DNA of 38,535 nt, taken from the NCBI GenBank assembly GCA_028293445.1, contig JAQGOU010000107.1, forward strand, positions 1 to 38,535, in the 5' to 3' direction. This stretch comes from Verrucomicrobiales bacterium. Lineage in GTDB: Bacteria > Verrucomicrobiota > Verrucomicrobiia > Limisphaerales > JACDHS01. A program made the translations under genes and the position numbers. Position 1 is the first letter of the stretch; each line of letters opens with the position of its first letter. Under the pieces are notes generated by a model, which was not told the origin of the DNA, ran no database searches, and saw nothing but the letters and a program-made list of their open reading frames with translations. Positions 8,253 through 19,200 of the stretch are shown piece after piece.

Positions 8253-8341
8253 GCCTAACCACTTGGAGCTGTCACGGCGGTTGAACCCAAGGACTGTGCG
8301 AACATCGTCGCCGCCGCGCAGCTCAACGGCGAGTCATAGGC
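8253..8341 (+). other. attC-like site (best of the set)
   Basis: R'' GCCTAAC 8253-8259; TTGGAGCTG (8263-8271) pairs with CAGCTCAA (8319-8326) leaving one unpaired base; GGCGG (8276-8280) pairs with CCGCC (8311-8315); degenerate R' GTCATAGGC 8333-8341. Confidence 0.55.
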
Positions 8342-8659
8342 GGCATTGTGCGTGAGGATTTGCGTTCGCCTCTGTCAATTAGGCCGCAACAACCAACATC
8401 ACATACTTCATTTGTGTCCTGAGCGTTGTATGGCTTGGAGTCGAGTCCTTACAGTTTCGTAGTCGCTGACTGTCTCAAAACGCGACACGATCGGAGAGAA
8501 GGCTCGATGGCTCCTGTTCATTTTCCAAAAAAAGATTTGTGCAAAATAAGGGGTTTTCACATCTCCGTGACTTTTGACAACACAATCCGGAATTGAGGCA
8601 TTTAAAATGCTATCCGCAAGGGTCCCCTAGTCCCTAAAACCTAAATCCATTGTGCCCTG

Positions 8660-11173
8660 ATGAAAAAATCCTTCCCACCCACTCTCGGCTTGTTGTTCTC
8701 GTCAAAAACATCATTCCCACTGATTCAAAAGCTCTTTGCGGGCGGAGCCGCAAGCAGCGATCGAAAAAGAACGGTGGGGTTTGGTGGAATGCTGGCTCTG
8801 GTTGCATTAATCCTGAGCCTGGGGACCGGAAACGCCATGGCGGTACGCGCCCTGGGAATCGACGTGTCACGCTGGCAAAACACGGTCAATTGGACGAGCG
8901 TCAAGGGTTCAGGCATCACCTTTGCCTGGGCTCAAGCCACGCGCGGCAACTATCTGACCAATAATAATTTCGTCGCCAACATGAAAAATGGCAAGACGGC
9001 TGGCGTCCTGATGAGTCCTTATCATTATGCCACCCCGGCCACGAACAGTGCGGCCACTGAAGCTAGTTATTTCTGGAACCGCGCTGGCGCCCAAATTCTG
9101 GCCGATGGGAAAACCCTCATGCCCATGCTCGATATCGAAGAGTGGAACGGCCATGTGGGCGCGAGCAGTTACTCGGAATGGGCCAACCAATGGGCCACCT
9201 GGGTTATAAACAAAGCCGCTTCCAACGGGGTCAGCATCAAAGTCGTGCTTTATTCGAGCGCCAGCTTTATGTGCAACTTTGACAGTAGTTGCTCTCAATT
9301 TGGCAGTTGGGTAGCCAATTACGGCGGCGCTCCGCAAACGGGCACGCCCTGGAGCTGTTGCACGAGTTGTAACCTTTGGGGCGGAGGCTCCTGGGATTTT
9401 TGGCAGTACTCCAGCACTGGAACGGTTCCGGGCGTGTCCGGAGACTGCGATCTCGATGTCTTCAACGGCACTGTGGCGGAGCTCTCGCCGTGGGTTGCTA
9501 CCGCTCTCAGCGCGCCGGTTATTTCGGGGGTATCGGCCGGCAATTTCTCCGACGCCGGGGCAACGATCACCTGGAACACTGACATCAGTGGTGACAGCGT
9601 TGTGAATTACGGACTGACGACTAGTTACGGCACCACGTCTTCCAACGGCACGATGGTCGTGAGTCACTCCAGAAACCTCAGCGGTTTGAACGCCTTGACC
9701 ACTTATCATTACCGCGTCAAATCCAAGAATGCTATCGGCCAGTTGTCCACCTCAGGCGATTTCACCTTTACGACTCTGGCGCCGGGACAGGTTAATGACA
9801 TTATCATCGACAATCCGCAGGCGACGTTCGTGGGCACGTGGTCCACTGCTACGTCCGCGACAGACAAATTCGGCGCGGATTATCGCTACAATGGCCAAGG
9901 CACCGGTTCGTCCTATGCGCAATTCACACCGACCATTTTGACTGCCGGCGACTATCAGGTTTACGAATGGCATTCGCAGGGCAGCAATCGCGGCTCCGAT
10001 ACGCCTCACGTGGTGACTTACAACGGTGGAACACTGACAGTGGACGTCAATCAGCAAACCGGCGGCGGCGCCTGGAATCTTCTCGGCACGTTTAATTTTG
10101 CGGCGGGTACGGCGGGCAAGGTGAAAATTACCGATGCCGTTTCCGGGGCAAGCCTCCTGGCGATGGCTGATGCCATCAAGTTTTCCTATGCTCAACCGAT
10201 CATGCCCCCGGCGGCGCCCAGCGGTTTGACGGCGACAGCCATCAGCCAGACTCAAATCAATCTCGCCTGGACGGATAACTCCGCGAACGAAGATAATTTC
10301 ATTGTCTCGCGCAGCACCACTTCCGGTGGACCTTACACCGATATTGCGACGCCGGCAGCGAACGCAACTACCTACAATAACACGACTGGTTTAAGTGCCG
10401 GCACGACCTATTATTACGTTGTTCGCGCGGCCAACACTGGCGGTTCTTCCGCCCTCTCCGCGCAGGCCAGTGCCACGACCCAATCGGCGCCCGTCCCGAA
10501 TGCTCCCAGCGGACTGACCGCCACCGCCGTCAGTGCCACCCAAATCAATCTGACCTGGACAGACAATTCATCGGATGAAAGCGGTTTCCGCGTGGAGAAG
10601 TCCACGGACAATGTGAATTTCACCCAGTTTATTTCCCTGAGCGCGAATGTGACCTCCACGTCGAGCAGCGGCTTGAACGGCAGCACGACTTACTACTTCC
10701 GTGTTCGCGCTTACAATGGCGCGGGCAACTCCGCCTATTCCAACACGGCCACCGCGACGACTCAGCCTGTCGCCGATATTATTGTCGACAATCCTTCGGC
10801 CACCGTGACCGGCACGTGGTCCACCGCCACAACTTCGACTGATAAATTTGGCGCCGATTATCGATTCAAGGCTGGAGGCACGGGAACGGCATTTGTGACT
10901 TACTCACCCAATATTCTCGTCGCGGGAAATTATCAGGTCTATGCATGGTATCCGCAGGGTGCCAATCGCACGACCGTCGCGCCTTACGTGATCAATTACA
11001 ATGGGGGTTCCGGTTCTGCCACGCTCAACCAGCAGAGCAACGGCGGCGTCTGGAATTCGATCGGAACATTTAACTTTGCGGCGGGCACAACCGGTAACGT
11101 CCGCGTTACGGACAACTTCACTGGTACCAGTGTCGTCATGGCCGACGGAATCAAATTCGTTTACGTGCCGTAA
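8660..11173 (+). CDS. Secreted GH25 lysozyme-like muramidase with fibronectin type III and two golvesin/xanthan-lyase-type C-terminal modules
   Basis: ALGIDVSRWQ..., MLDIEEW (DxE), WDFWQYSS, DLDVFNG are GH25 motifs; FnIII repeats (PSGLTATAxSxTQINLxWTDNS twice); duplicated DIIxDNPxATxxGTWSTATxxTDKFGADYR...ADxIKFxY module. Confidence 0.9.
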   Translation: MKKSFPPTLGLLFSSKTSFPLIQKLFAGGAASSDRKRTVGFGGMLALVALILSLGTGNAMAVRALGIDVSRWQNTVNWTSVKGSGITFAWAQATRGNYLTNNNFVANMKNGKTAGVLMSPYHYATPATNSAATEASYFWNRAGAQILADGKTLMPMLDIEEWNGHVGASSYSEWANQWATWVINKAASNGVSIKVVLYSSASFMCNFDSSCSQFGSWVANYGGAPQTGTPWSCCTSCNLWGGGSWDFWQYSSTGTVPGVSGDCDLDVFNGTVAELSPWVATALSAPVISGVSAGNFSDAGATITWNTDISGDSVVNYGLTTSYGTTSSNGTMVVSHSRNLSGLNALTTYHYRVKSKNAIGQLSTSGDFTFTTLAPGQVNDIIIDNPQATFVGTWSTATSATDKFGADYRYNGQGTGSSYAQFTPTILTAGDYQVYEWHSQGSNRGSDTPHVVTYNGGTLTVDVNQQTGGGAWNLLGTFNFAAGTAGKVKITDAVSGASLLAMADAIKFSYAQPIMPPAAPSGLTATAISQTQINLAWTDNSANEDNFIVSRSTTSGGPYTDIATPAANATTYNNTTGLSAGTTYYYVVRAANTGGSSALSAQASATTQSAPVPNAPSGLTATAVSATQINLTWTDNSSDESGFRVEKSTDNVNFTQFISLSANVTSTSSSGLNGSTTYYFRVRAYNGAGNSAYSNTATATTQPVADIIVDNPSATVTGTWSTATTSTDKFGADYRFKAGGTGTAFVTYSPNILVAGNYQVYAWYPQGANRTTVAPYVINYNGGSGSATLNQQSNGGVWNSIGTFNFAAGTTGNVRVTDNFTGTSVVMADGIKFVYVP

Positions 11174-11182
11174 ATCCGGGCG

Positions 11183-11407
11183 TTGACGAAGGATTGCAGC
11201 GGCAGAACCAGGAGCGTCAAAGCTCACGCGAACGCTCCTGTCCATCGCGGGCGAACAAAAACACTGGTGCCGACAGCCGACTGCGTCTTTCGTTCGGCAT
11301 CAGCGTTCGCCAGATGGCGTCTGGTTCTCTCGGCTCTATTGTCGGGAGTCGCTGTTGGCCTCGTTGCCCTCGGTTTGCGTCATTGGGTGCAGAGGGCCGT
11401 CGGTTAA
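11183..11407 (+). CDS. Hypothetical small protein
   Basis: 74 aa ORF with one hydrophobic segment (RLVLSALLSGVAVGLVALGL); no family recognised. Confidence 0.3.
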   Translation: MTKDCSGRTRSVKAHANAPVHRGRTKTLVPTADCVFRSASAFARWRLVLSALLSGVAVGLVALGLRHWVQRAVG

Positions 11408-11511
11408 CGAACAAAAATAGGATTGGTTCAATTGCCAAACAGGCCGAATACGATTCTCCCCTCCTGGGAAGAAGAGTGCGGGATGGTTTTGTTTTTCCGG
11501 CGCTATCGAAA

Positions 11512-12138
11512 CTACCGGCTTCCGGCTTTTAAGATCGCCTGCGTTCGGGAATGAACGTGCAGCTTACCGTAGATCGTTTTCAAATAACTGCGGACCGTCG
11601 CGGCCGTGAGGCCCAGGGCGTCGGCCACTTCTTTGTCGCTGTAACCACGCGCGACGTACCCCAACACTTCGGACTCACGTTTGGAGAGGAGTTCATCGGG
11701 CTTGGCCGAAGGAGTCTGGCGCTGGAAGGATTGCACCACTTTTCGCGCAATGTAGGCGGACATCGGCGCTCCACCACGATGGACATCCTGGATGGCCTGG
11801 AGAATTTCGTCGGCCGGGGCGCGTTTGAGCAGGTAACCGCTGGCGCCCATTTGTAACGCCTGAAAAATGCGATCGCTGTCGTCGTAAACGGTCAGCATGA
11901 CAATGTGTGTGTCGGGAAGGAGCGCGCGTAATTGCCGGGTGCATTCCACGCCTGAAATTCCGGGCAGGTTGATATCCATGAGCACCACCTTCGGTCGACG
12001 CGCGGGTAGATCCCGAATGGCTTCTTCGCCGCTGGCGTAGCTGCCGACGCATTCCAGCCCTTCGGTTTCCCGAATCAGTCGCTCCAGATTCGTGCGCCAA
12101 CGCGGGTCATCTTCAACGATAGCAACTTTGAGCAACAT
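11512..12138 (-). CDS. NarL/LuxR-family response regulator
   Basis: Receiver (VAIVEDD, VVLMDINLPGISG, GYLLKRAP) plus LuxR HTH (LSKRESEVLGYVARGYSDKEVADALGLTAATVRSYLKTIYGKLHVHSR). Confidence 0.96.
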   Translation of the reverse strand: MLLKVAIVEDDPRWRTNLERLIRETEGLECVGSYASGEEAIRDLPARRPKVVLMDINLPGISGVECTRQLRALLPDTHIVMLTVYDDSDRIFQALQMGASGYLLKRAPADEILQAIQDVHRGGAPMSAYIARKVVQSFQRQTPSAKPDELLSKRESEVLGYVARGYSDKEVADALGLTAATVRSYLKTIYGKLHVHSRTQAILKAGSR

Positions 12139-12142
12139 AAAA

Positions 12143-15100
12143 TTAGTTCGACTTCACCTTCGGCAATGGGACTGTGAAATCCAATCTCGTCCCTTTTCCT
12201 TTTTTACTTTGGATAGCGAGCGTGCCTCCAAGCCGCTCGATGCGTTCGCGAAGATTGGCCAATCCATCGTGACCTTCGCCTTCCGCTTTTCCAAACAGGC
12301 CACGGCCGTCGTCAGCGATCGTGAGACGGAGTTGGCTGTCGTCACAGGCGAGTTCCAGATAAACCTCCGTGGCCTTCGCATGTCGGACCACGTTGTTAAA
12401 ACATTCCTTAACGATGAGGAGCAGTTGATGACGCGTTTCCATCGCCAATGGGTGCGACGGCAGATTCGCGGGAAGTTCCAAGCGGGTTCGCAGTTCGGTT
12501 GGTCGGAAAAAATCGCGCGTAAATTGTGCGACGTAATTCGCGAAGTTGTCGACTGAATCATTGCGGGGATTCAGCGCCCAGACGATGGCATCCATGGCGG
12601 CGACGCTCTCTCTCGCGGTTTCCGAGATCTGGTCGAGTTCCCGCGCAACGGCAACGGGATCGGATTTATGTCGAGCGCCCATGTCAGCCATCAAACCGAT
12701 ACTGGTGAGATTGGCGCCGAGTTCATCATGAATGTCCTGCGCGATGCGGGCCCGCTCACGGTCGAGGGCTTGTTGTTGACGCAACACTTCGACGCGGCGT
12801 CTCAATTTCAGCACCGTCGCGCGCCGGATCATCCAGACACCACCGCCGGCCAATGCGGCAGCAACTGCCGCTAGAAACCAATTCGTTTGCCAATAATAGG
12901 GATGAACCGCCAGCGCCAGCATGGCCGGTTGTGAACTCCATACGCCTTCAGGACTGCACGCGATGACACGGACCACGTGATCGCCCGCCGGAATGCTCGC
13001 GTAATTGACGGAGCGGGTTGTGCCCGCATCCACCCAGGCGGCATCCAAACCTGACATTTGATAACGAAAGCGGACGCGTTCCGGCGCGGTCAAACAGGGT
13101 GCGGTGAAGCGAAATTCCAATTGTGCCGGACCGGGGCGAAGGCGTTGCAATTCGGCTTTTGTGACTGGTTTTCCATTCAACAGAGTTTGCTCAAGCAGTG
13201 CTTGCGGTGGTTTGCTCTCCGGCAAATCTTCAGGCTTAAAATGAATCGCGCCATTTGCAGTGGCGAACCAAAGTTCTCCATTTTGCGCGCGCCAGCAACG
13301 TGGGTCGCACCAGGAGGCAAACGAGACATCGGGCAATCCATCGCTCCGGCCATAAGTAATGGCATCGACTTTGTCTCCGTGACCGTCAGCCACGGCGTTC
13401 AACTGCGTGAGCGTCATTCGAAAAAGTCGATGCGGCGTGCCGCCCCAGAGGAAGTTTTTGTCGAGAAGCAATTGTTGAATGCAAACATCAGGCAGACCTT
13501 GCTCCTGCGAGATGCGGGTGGTCTGTCCGTTTTTGACGCGTAATAATCCTCCTCCGCTGGTCCCGAGCCAGAGCGCTCCGTCGTGGGCGACCATGGCTCG
13601 CACGGCGTCGGCGTGTCCGCTTGCTTTGCGAACAACTTCCCAACGCTCGTTCTTGAATCGAGCGACGGCTCCTTCCCAATCGCTCGCCCATAAATTACCG
13701 GCATCGTCTTCGACCATTCTCCGGATGTGTTCGCTGGGCAAGCCTTCGGGCACGGAGTAACGCTTGAGATTATTTTTTTCCAGACAGTAGATTCCCGAAT
13801 TGTCGGTCACCATCCACAAGCGGTTCTGTCGGTCTTCGAGGAGATCCATCACGGATTCGGTTGGACCTTTAGGGCCCAGGTCGCGCCGGCTCAATTTACC
13901 ATTTGACCAGTGCCACAAGCCGCGGTGAATCGTGGAGATCCAGACACTGCCATCGTTGACCGGCAACACACAAAGCGAATCAAAACTGCGCCAGCCGTCC
14001 GTTTCGCCTAAGCCATGCCAAACACCATTTTGCCACCAGCCCAATCCGCCGTCCGCAGTGACGAGCCAAACGCGGCCGGCTTTATCCTGTGAAAGACTGC
14101 GCACGAATTCATTTCTCAGGCCGCTTCTTATATCGTGCATGAAAAACTGTCGCTGCCGCACGCGCACGAGGCCGCTTCCTCGCGTACCGACCCAGAGATT
14201 TTCCTGCTCATCTTCCAACAGGCACGAAATGCTGCTCGCCGTCGGAACGACTTGTTTAAACTCACCACCGACGTAGCAGAACAAACCTTGCCCGAGCGTT
14301 CCGATCCAAACACGTTGCCGACTGTCCTCGAAGAGGCAAGTGACTCGTGACAGACCTGCCCAGGGAAAGGTCGCAATGTCGCGAGTGACACCATTCGCTG
14401 TGACAATCCGGAGCTTGGCTTCGCGCGCGATCCACATTCCACCGGCCTGTCGTGGAGCTGCCATCAAGGTTGCGGTGCCGGGCGTCGCGATATCGCGCCA
14501 TTTTTCATTTTCGTAAATCTTAAGGTTGCGCGCGCCAGCCAACCACAAATTGCCCTCGAAGTCGCGGACCCACCTTGATGCCGACGACGCTTCGACATCG
14601 CTCAACTGTTCCGCCTTATGCGGTGCTTCAATTGAGAATCGTCCCACGCCGCCATTTACATCGACCCAAACAATATTTTTATTGGTGTCCGTGCACAGAC
14701 TAACCACGCGGGCTTTCACCGAGCCATTCGTCAACACCTCCGTAAACCCGGTAGCGTCACGTCGAATGAGCCCAGCTTGATCAGGAGCAATCCACAGTCG
14801 ACCCAGGGCATCCAGTTCGAGCGGCCCCATATGTGTGCCAATGCGCGGACCGGTGGGGGTGTTGTAAAAGGTTTCGAAGCGAGCACCGTCGAACCGGATC
14901 AATCCCTGATGGCTCCCCATCCAGAGATAACCATCCGGTGTCTTTTTCAACTCCTGGATTTCATTCACTGGCAAACCGTCGCCCGTTTTCCAGGTCGTGA
15001 TCATGAACTCGGACGTTTGATCAATGTCATCCCGGAGTAGCGTGGCGGGAGGTTCGTCGCTGGTGTTTAAATCTGGAGCACTTAACAAAGGAAAAGCGCC

Positions 15101-15214
15101 GACGCCGAGCGCGCCTATCGAGAGTAGAGCGATAACGATCCGTTTTAAAGTCACAGCCGTCTTGAGTGAGGGCTTAGTGTAACAGAAGAGAATCACTGAG
15201 CCTATCAAATCCAC
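12143..15214 (-). CDS. Membrane sensor histidine kinase with two-component-regulator propeller, Y_Y_Y and HisKA_3/HATPase domains
   Basis: Repeated propeller blades (GYLWMGSHQGLIRFDG, NLWVGTRGSGLVR), one TM segment, HDELGANLTSIGLMADMGARH (HisKA_3), DDGRGL...GLANLRERIERLGG...GKGTRL ATPase motifs. Confidence 0.95.
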   Translation of the reverse strand: MDLIGSVILFCYTKPSLKTAVTLKRIVIALLSIGALGVGAFPLLSAPDLNTSDEPPATLLRDDIDQTSEFMITTWKTGDGLPVNEIQELKKTPDGYLWMGSHQGLIRFDGARFETFYNTPTGPRIGTHMGPLELDALGRLWIAPDQAGLIRRDATGFTEVLTNGSVKARVVSLCTDTNKNIVWVDVNGGVGRFSIEAPHKAEQLSDVEASSASRWVRDFEGNLWLAGARNLKIYENEKWRDIATPGTATLMAAPRQAGGMWIAREAKLRIVTANGVTRDIATFPWAGLSRVTCLFEDSRQRVWIGTLGQGLFCYVGGEFKQVVPTASSISCLLEDEQENLWVGTRGSGLVRVRQRQFFMHDIRSGLRNEFVRSLSQDKAGRVWLVTADGGLGWWQNGVWHGLGETDGWRSFDSLCVLPVNDGSVWISTIHRGLWHWSNGKLSRRDLGPKGPTESVMDLLEDRQNRLWMVTDNSGIYCLEKNNLKRYSVPEGLPSEHIRRMVEDDAGNLWASDWEGAVARFKNERWEVVRKASGHADAVRAMVAHDGALWLGTSGGGLLRVKNGQTTRISQEQGLPDVCIQQLLLDKNFLWGGTPHRLFRMTLTQLNAVADGHGDKVDAITYGRSDGLPDVSFASWCDPRCWRAQNGELWFATANGAIHFKPEDLPESKPPQALLEQTLLNGKPVTKAELQRLRPGPAQLEFRFTAPCLTAPERVRFRYQMSGLDAAWVDAGTTRSVNYASIPAGDHVVRVIACSPEGVWSSQPAMLALAVHPYYWQTNWFLAAVAAALAGGGVWMIRRATVLKLRRRVEVLRQQQALDRERARIAQDIHDELGANLTSIGLMADMGARHKSDPVAVARELDQISETARESVAAMDAIVWALNPRNDSVDNFANYVAQFTRDFFRPTELRTRLELPANLPSHPLAMETRHQLLLIVKECFNNVVRHAKATEVYLELACDDSQLRLTIADDGRGLFGKAEGEGHDGLANLRERIERLGGTLAIQSKKGKGTRLDFTVPLPKVKSN

Positions 15215-15215
15215 G

Positions 15216-16211
15216 TCACCAGGTCTGTTTCAATTCCAGGGCGATACGCTCGGCTGCGAGGACGAGGCGTTGCCGCGCAATCTTCCGGGCGTCTTTGATA
15301 AAATCCTCACTCAAGGTTGGAATGGCGGACGTTGGAATTTTTCCTGATTCCACATCCTCCTCGTGTACAAATTGCATGCGATCCTCGGCATAGGCAAAAT
15401 CGACGGCGAGGTGAAAACTTTCCTGCACCCATGAGGCGATGGTTTTGTGTTGCTCCAGGTCTTTGAGTTTCTGTGGCTTGAGTTCAGGAGCGGCATTGAG
15501 TTCATCCGCCAGCGCGGCCGCTGTTTGGTACGAGGGATTCACGCCCGGCAACTGATCCCAAAATGAGTGAAGGTCGATCTGTCTCTCTCCTTCAACCCTA
15601 ACAATATGGTGTCCGCCCAAACTGTCTCCACGCGGCCGTTTTTTCGTCACGAGATTTGCGGCATGCAGCGGTTGATGCAGATCGCCGCACAAGTGAAGAG
15701 CCCAGCAGAGACTTACCGCACGATCGGATGCCGTCGCCTTTACGTTCTTCAGATTCGCGAAGGAGTTCGACAGCACCATTTCGGCATCGGGTTTGGCGAT
15801 GTAAAAATCCTCGAGCGAAACGCGATTCGTATCCCGCGACAACATGAAGGGATAACCAATGGCGTGCGGATACAGATCGTACTTCGTAACGGAATGCGGT
15901 TTGGAGCGTTGCCCATGTTTTGCCGGACGCACCATATCCGGCCAGTTGGCAGCCATCAGAAATGCCCACTCATTTTTATCCACTCCGCGAGGGACATCCG
16001 CCGTAAGAATTGATTTGTAATGCGGATGTTGCTTCAGGAGATCTGAAACTGCCTGGCGCTCGTCTTTATCCAGTTTTCGCCAGACCAGTTCAGCAATCGT
16101 ACGGTGTCCCACGTTATTCCAGGCCCTCACGGGGAGGGCCTGGAATGTTAACGCGATCCACACTACGAACAGCAACTTGGTTGAGTCTCGGGAGATACGT
16201 TTTGCGTTCAT
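15216..16211 (-). CDS. S1/P1-type secreted nuclease
   Basis: WNNVGHRTIAELVW N-terminus, LHLCGDLHQPLHA, GHHIVRVEG.., LHSFWDQLPG zinc-ligand motifs. ATG 16211 preferred (MNAKRISRDSTKLLFVVWIALTFQALPVRA-W); ORF track uses TTG 16226, overlapping the upstream stop. Confidence 0.92.
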   Translation of the reverse strand: MNAKRISRDSTKLLFVVWIALTFQALPVRAWNNVGHRTIAELVWRKLDKDERQAVSDLLKQHPHYKSILTADVPRGVDKNEWAFLMAANWPDMVRPAKHGQRSKPHSVTKYDLYPHAIGYPFMLSRDTNRVSLEDFYIAKPDAEMVLSNSFANLKNVKATASDRAVSLCWALHLCGDLHQPLHAANLVTKKRPRGDSLGGHHIVRVEGERQIDLHSFWDQLPGVNPSYQTAAALADELNAAPELKPQKLKDLEQHKTIASWVQESFHLAVDFAYAEDRMQFVHEEDVESGKIPTSAIPTLSEDFIKDARKIARQRLVLAAERIALELKQTW

Positions 16212-16222
16212 CAATATCGCCG

Positions 16223-19200
16223 TCAAGGAACTACTTTGATGCGATAAAAGCGAACTCCATTTAAAACAGCGTCAGCATCCGTGAACGATTGGGTCGAAGG
16301 TTCTCCCGATGGACTGTGATCTGTTTCAGTCTCAGTATCCTGCTCGATGTCATTGAAATCTCCGTCAAGCCCGTCCGCATATTGGACCCGGTAGCGTGTG
16401 CCGCCAACAGAAGACCAAGTCAGCGTAACTTGTCCGTCCGCTTCGAGTTTCGTATCAACAACACGCAGAACGGATGCCGCGTTGGTTGGATTCGTATTGG
16501 CAATGAACTCGGCGAAGTTACTCTGTCCATCACCATCGTTATCTGCTTTGGCGTCGGTGATACCGTATGTCGCTTCCCAGTCATCGGGAATGCCATCAGC
16601 GTTAGCGTCGTTCGAAGCAGTCCTCGCAAAGCCAGCGGTCGTGGTGAATTTCCATTCGGGACTGGTGGAGTAATCACCTAACTCATCGGCCACGGTGACG
16701 TACCATTCATAGCCCTTGCTCGCCAGCAGGCCCGACCAGGTATTGCTCGTTTGCGTGCCGGCAACGACGTTGATGTTTGTTTTCAAGGCGGTGTAAGCCG
16801 TGGCTGGCGAACCAGCGCCATTCGGTTGCATATTATACGTATACGAGAACTGGCTATTGGCATCGGTCTCGAAGTTACCCGTGTAAGGCGAGAAGGTTTT
16901 GATGCTGATCGTATTATTGGCCGGTGAAAAATACATCAGCCGCATCAAGCCATTGCCGCCATTGAAGCGTCCCTGGTAATCAGAGATCAACGTGCGCACG
17001 GTGTGGCCGTTAAATGTATCCGAGCGACGGCCTTCGCCACCTTCGTTGAAAACGTGGCCCCCGAGCATCATGAAAAAGTTGGGGTTAGGTTTAAGCGCAG
17101 CGTAGATGGCCGCGCCTTGTGTGCTGAAAGGCGCTGTTACGGTGTCATCCGGAGTATCATCGCCAGCGTGATGTGTCAGGACCAGCACGCGGCGAGTCGG
17201 ATATGTCGCGATAACGTTGTTGGCCCAATCCATGATTAACGAACCGTAGCGCCCGTATTCAAAAGAGATGACGAGGAAATCCATTCCTCCAGCACTGAAC
17301 AGATCATACCAACTGTCATTGTTCGTGTCGTAATGGCCTCCGTAATAGGACTTGCCGGTAAAATGCGAACTTCCGAAATATTGGTTGTAAAAAGCGGTCG
17401 AACCATCTGGATCGCCATTGGGATCCTGGTCATGATTGCCCACAGTGATGCCGTAAGGAATGCCCTCCAGGAGCTGGGTGCTGGACTGTTTTTCCAACCG
17501 ATAATTGGCGTTGGTAGCATTCTTCCACTGGAAAAGTTGATCTGCATTGTTGACGCAATCACCCAATGTCGCGACGAAAGGAATGTTCTCAGAGACACGA
17601 TTAGCGATAATCCAATCCATTTGCGCAAACCACATTTCCTTCGTTGCCGTACCGCTGCCGGCGGCTTCTCGCGCGTAATTTTGCGTGTCAGGCAAAACTG
17701 GAATGAGGAAGTCGGGACCGGGTCCAGGTACGGCGAGCCGGTGCCCGAAGAAGGTCACCGTTAAATTGCCGCCCGCCGTGTTGTTGGCGGTAACTTTCAA
17801 ACTCGGAGCCGAAGCAATGTTGGTGGCGTTATTAGCCGGGGCGACGAGCGTCGCGGTTGGTGCGGGAATGAACACGAACGAAACTGCTGCTTCAGGGGGT
17901 GTTTGCAAGCCCATCCCGGGAATGTCGCGCGATTGAATAATCCAGTCATTGCCGCTCGGTTGTGCGCTAACAACGTTGTCGGCGTTGAAGGGGGCGCCAC
18001 CTTCCGCGGAAATAACCAGGACGCCTTTGGACGATGAGTAGCCAGGGATCGTCAGCTTCCAGGTGCCATTGGTGGTGTTCGTGACACTGAAACGTGCCGA
18101 ACTCCCATTATACATCAGGATCGTGCCATCACCGTGAAATTTCCCGGAGATAATCGAAACGTTTGTCTTGGGAATAAAGGCAAAAGCGACCGGGCCCTGC
18201 GCCGTGGTTGTTGAATTGGTCAGGTTATTTTTAACATATACCGACCAGGTCCCATCGGTATTGGCTTTCGATGAAGCGTAGTAGTTGTTATTGGCGCCGG
18301 CGGTGACGAGCAGAACACCATCCGTTTGTGAATTGATTCCGAAGCTACTCAGATTCACGGTGGAAAGCCCGGCACCGTTATCGACGAAATGCGTTCCCAA
18401 CGTCAATCCGGATGAGGCGGTCAGCAGATCATTCGCGCCGCCAACGGTTCCCGCGGAATTGCGCGCATAGCCACCGAGCCATTTTGCGTAAGGGAAGAAG
18501 GCCGCGGAGACGTTGATATTATATTCGGCTCCGTCCTCGGTTGTTGCAGTAGGAATAAAGTATCCAGTCGAGGTGCTGGCCATGGCGCTGGTGCAATAGT
18601 TAATGCCAGAGTCTTCGCCGTGATCGCGTCCGTTTTCAGCCACCGACGTCACCAGGACGCCGGTCGTTAAATCATCCGTGGCCGACGTTCCAACCTGCAC
18701 CGTGTAATCGCCGCGACTGGAACCATCCCGAACCAGCAAGCCGTTGATCGAAACGGTCGTCGTGACTTCTACGGAATTAGTCGTGTTGGCCAAATCTTTT
18801 TCAATTACTTTGATGCTTGCCGCAGAAACTCCATGCGCCGGGACAAACACTTTCACGGAGATCAATCCGGCGGATTCCACAATCTTCGCGACGAGACCCA
18901 TTCCCAGGCCGGAACCAGTGATCGTCGGAGTCACGTTGAATGAACCGGTTTTTGTTCCCGTGTAGGTAATCAATGAATACGTGCCAACATCGAGGGGGCC
19001 GCCGGTGACGTTGACCGTGATAACGTTGGCACTCAGCGTGATGTTGCCTGAAATATTCAAGGTGCCGACGGTTCCGGTGGTGCCGTCCGCCGTGAGAGAA
19101 GCTTTCGCTCCCGAAGCGAAGGTAACGGCGCCGGTGACAGTCCCCGCGCCCGTCGCAGAATTGCGTGATAGCGTCTGGCTTGCGGTGAGCGCATAACCGG

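Noticed and set aside
8342-8650. A fifth cassette or a third copy of the upstream element before the lysozyme gene
   Set aside because: No ORF or paired RYYYAAC/GTTRRRY boxes found, and GCAAAATAAGGGGTTTT is only weakly similar to the conserved element.
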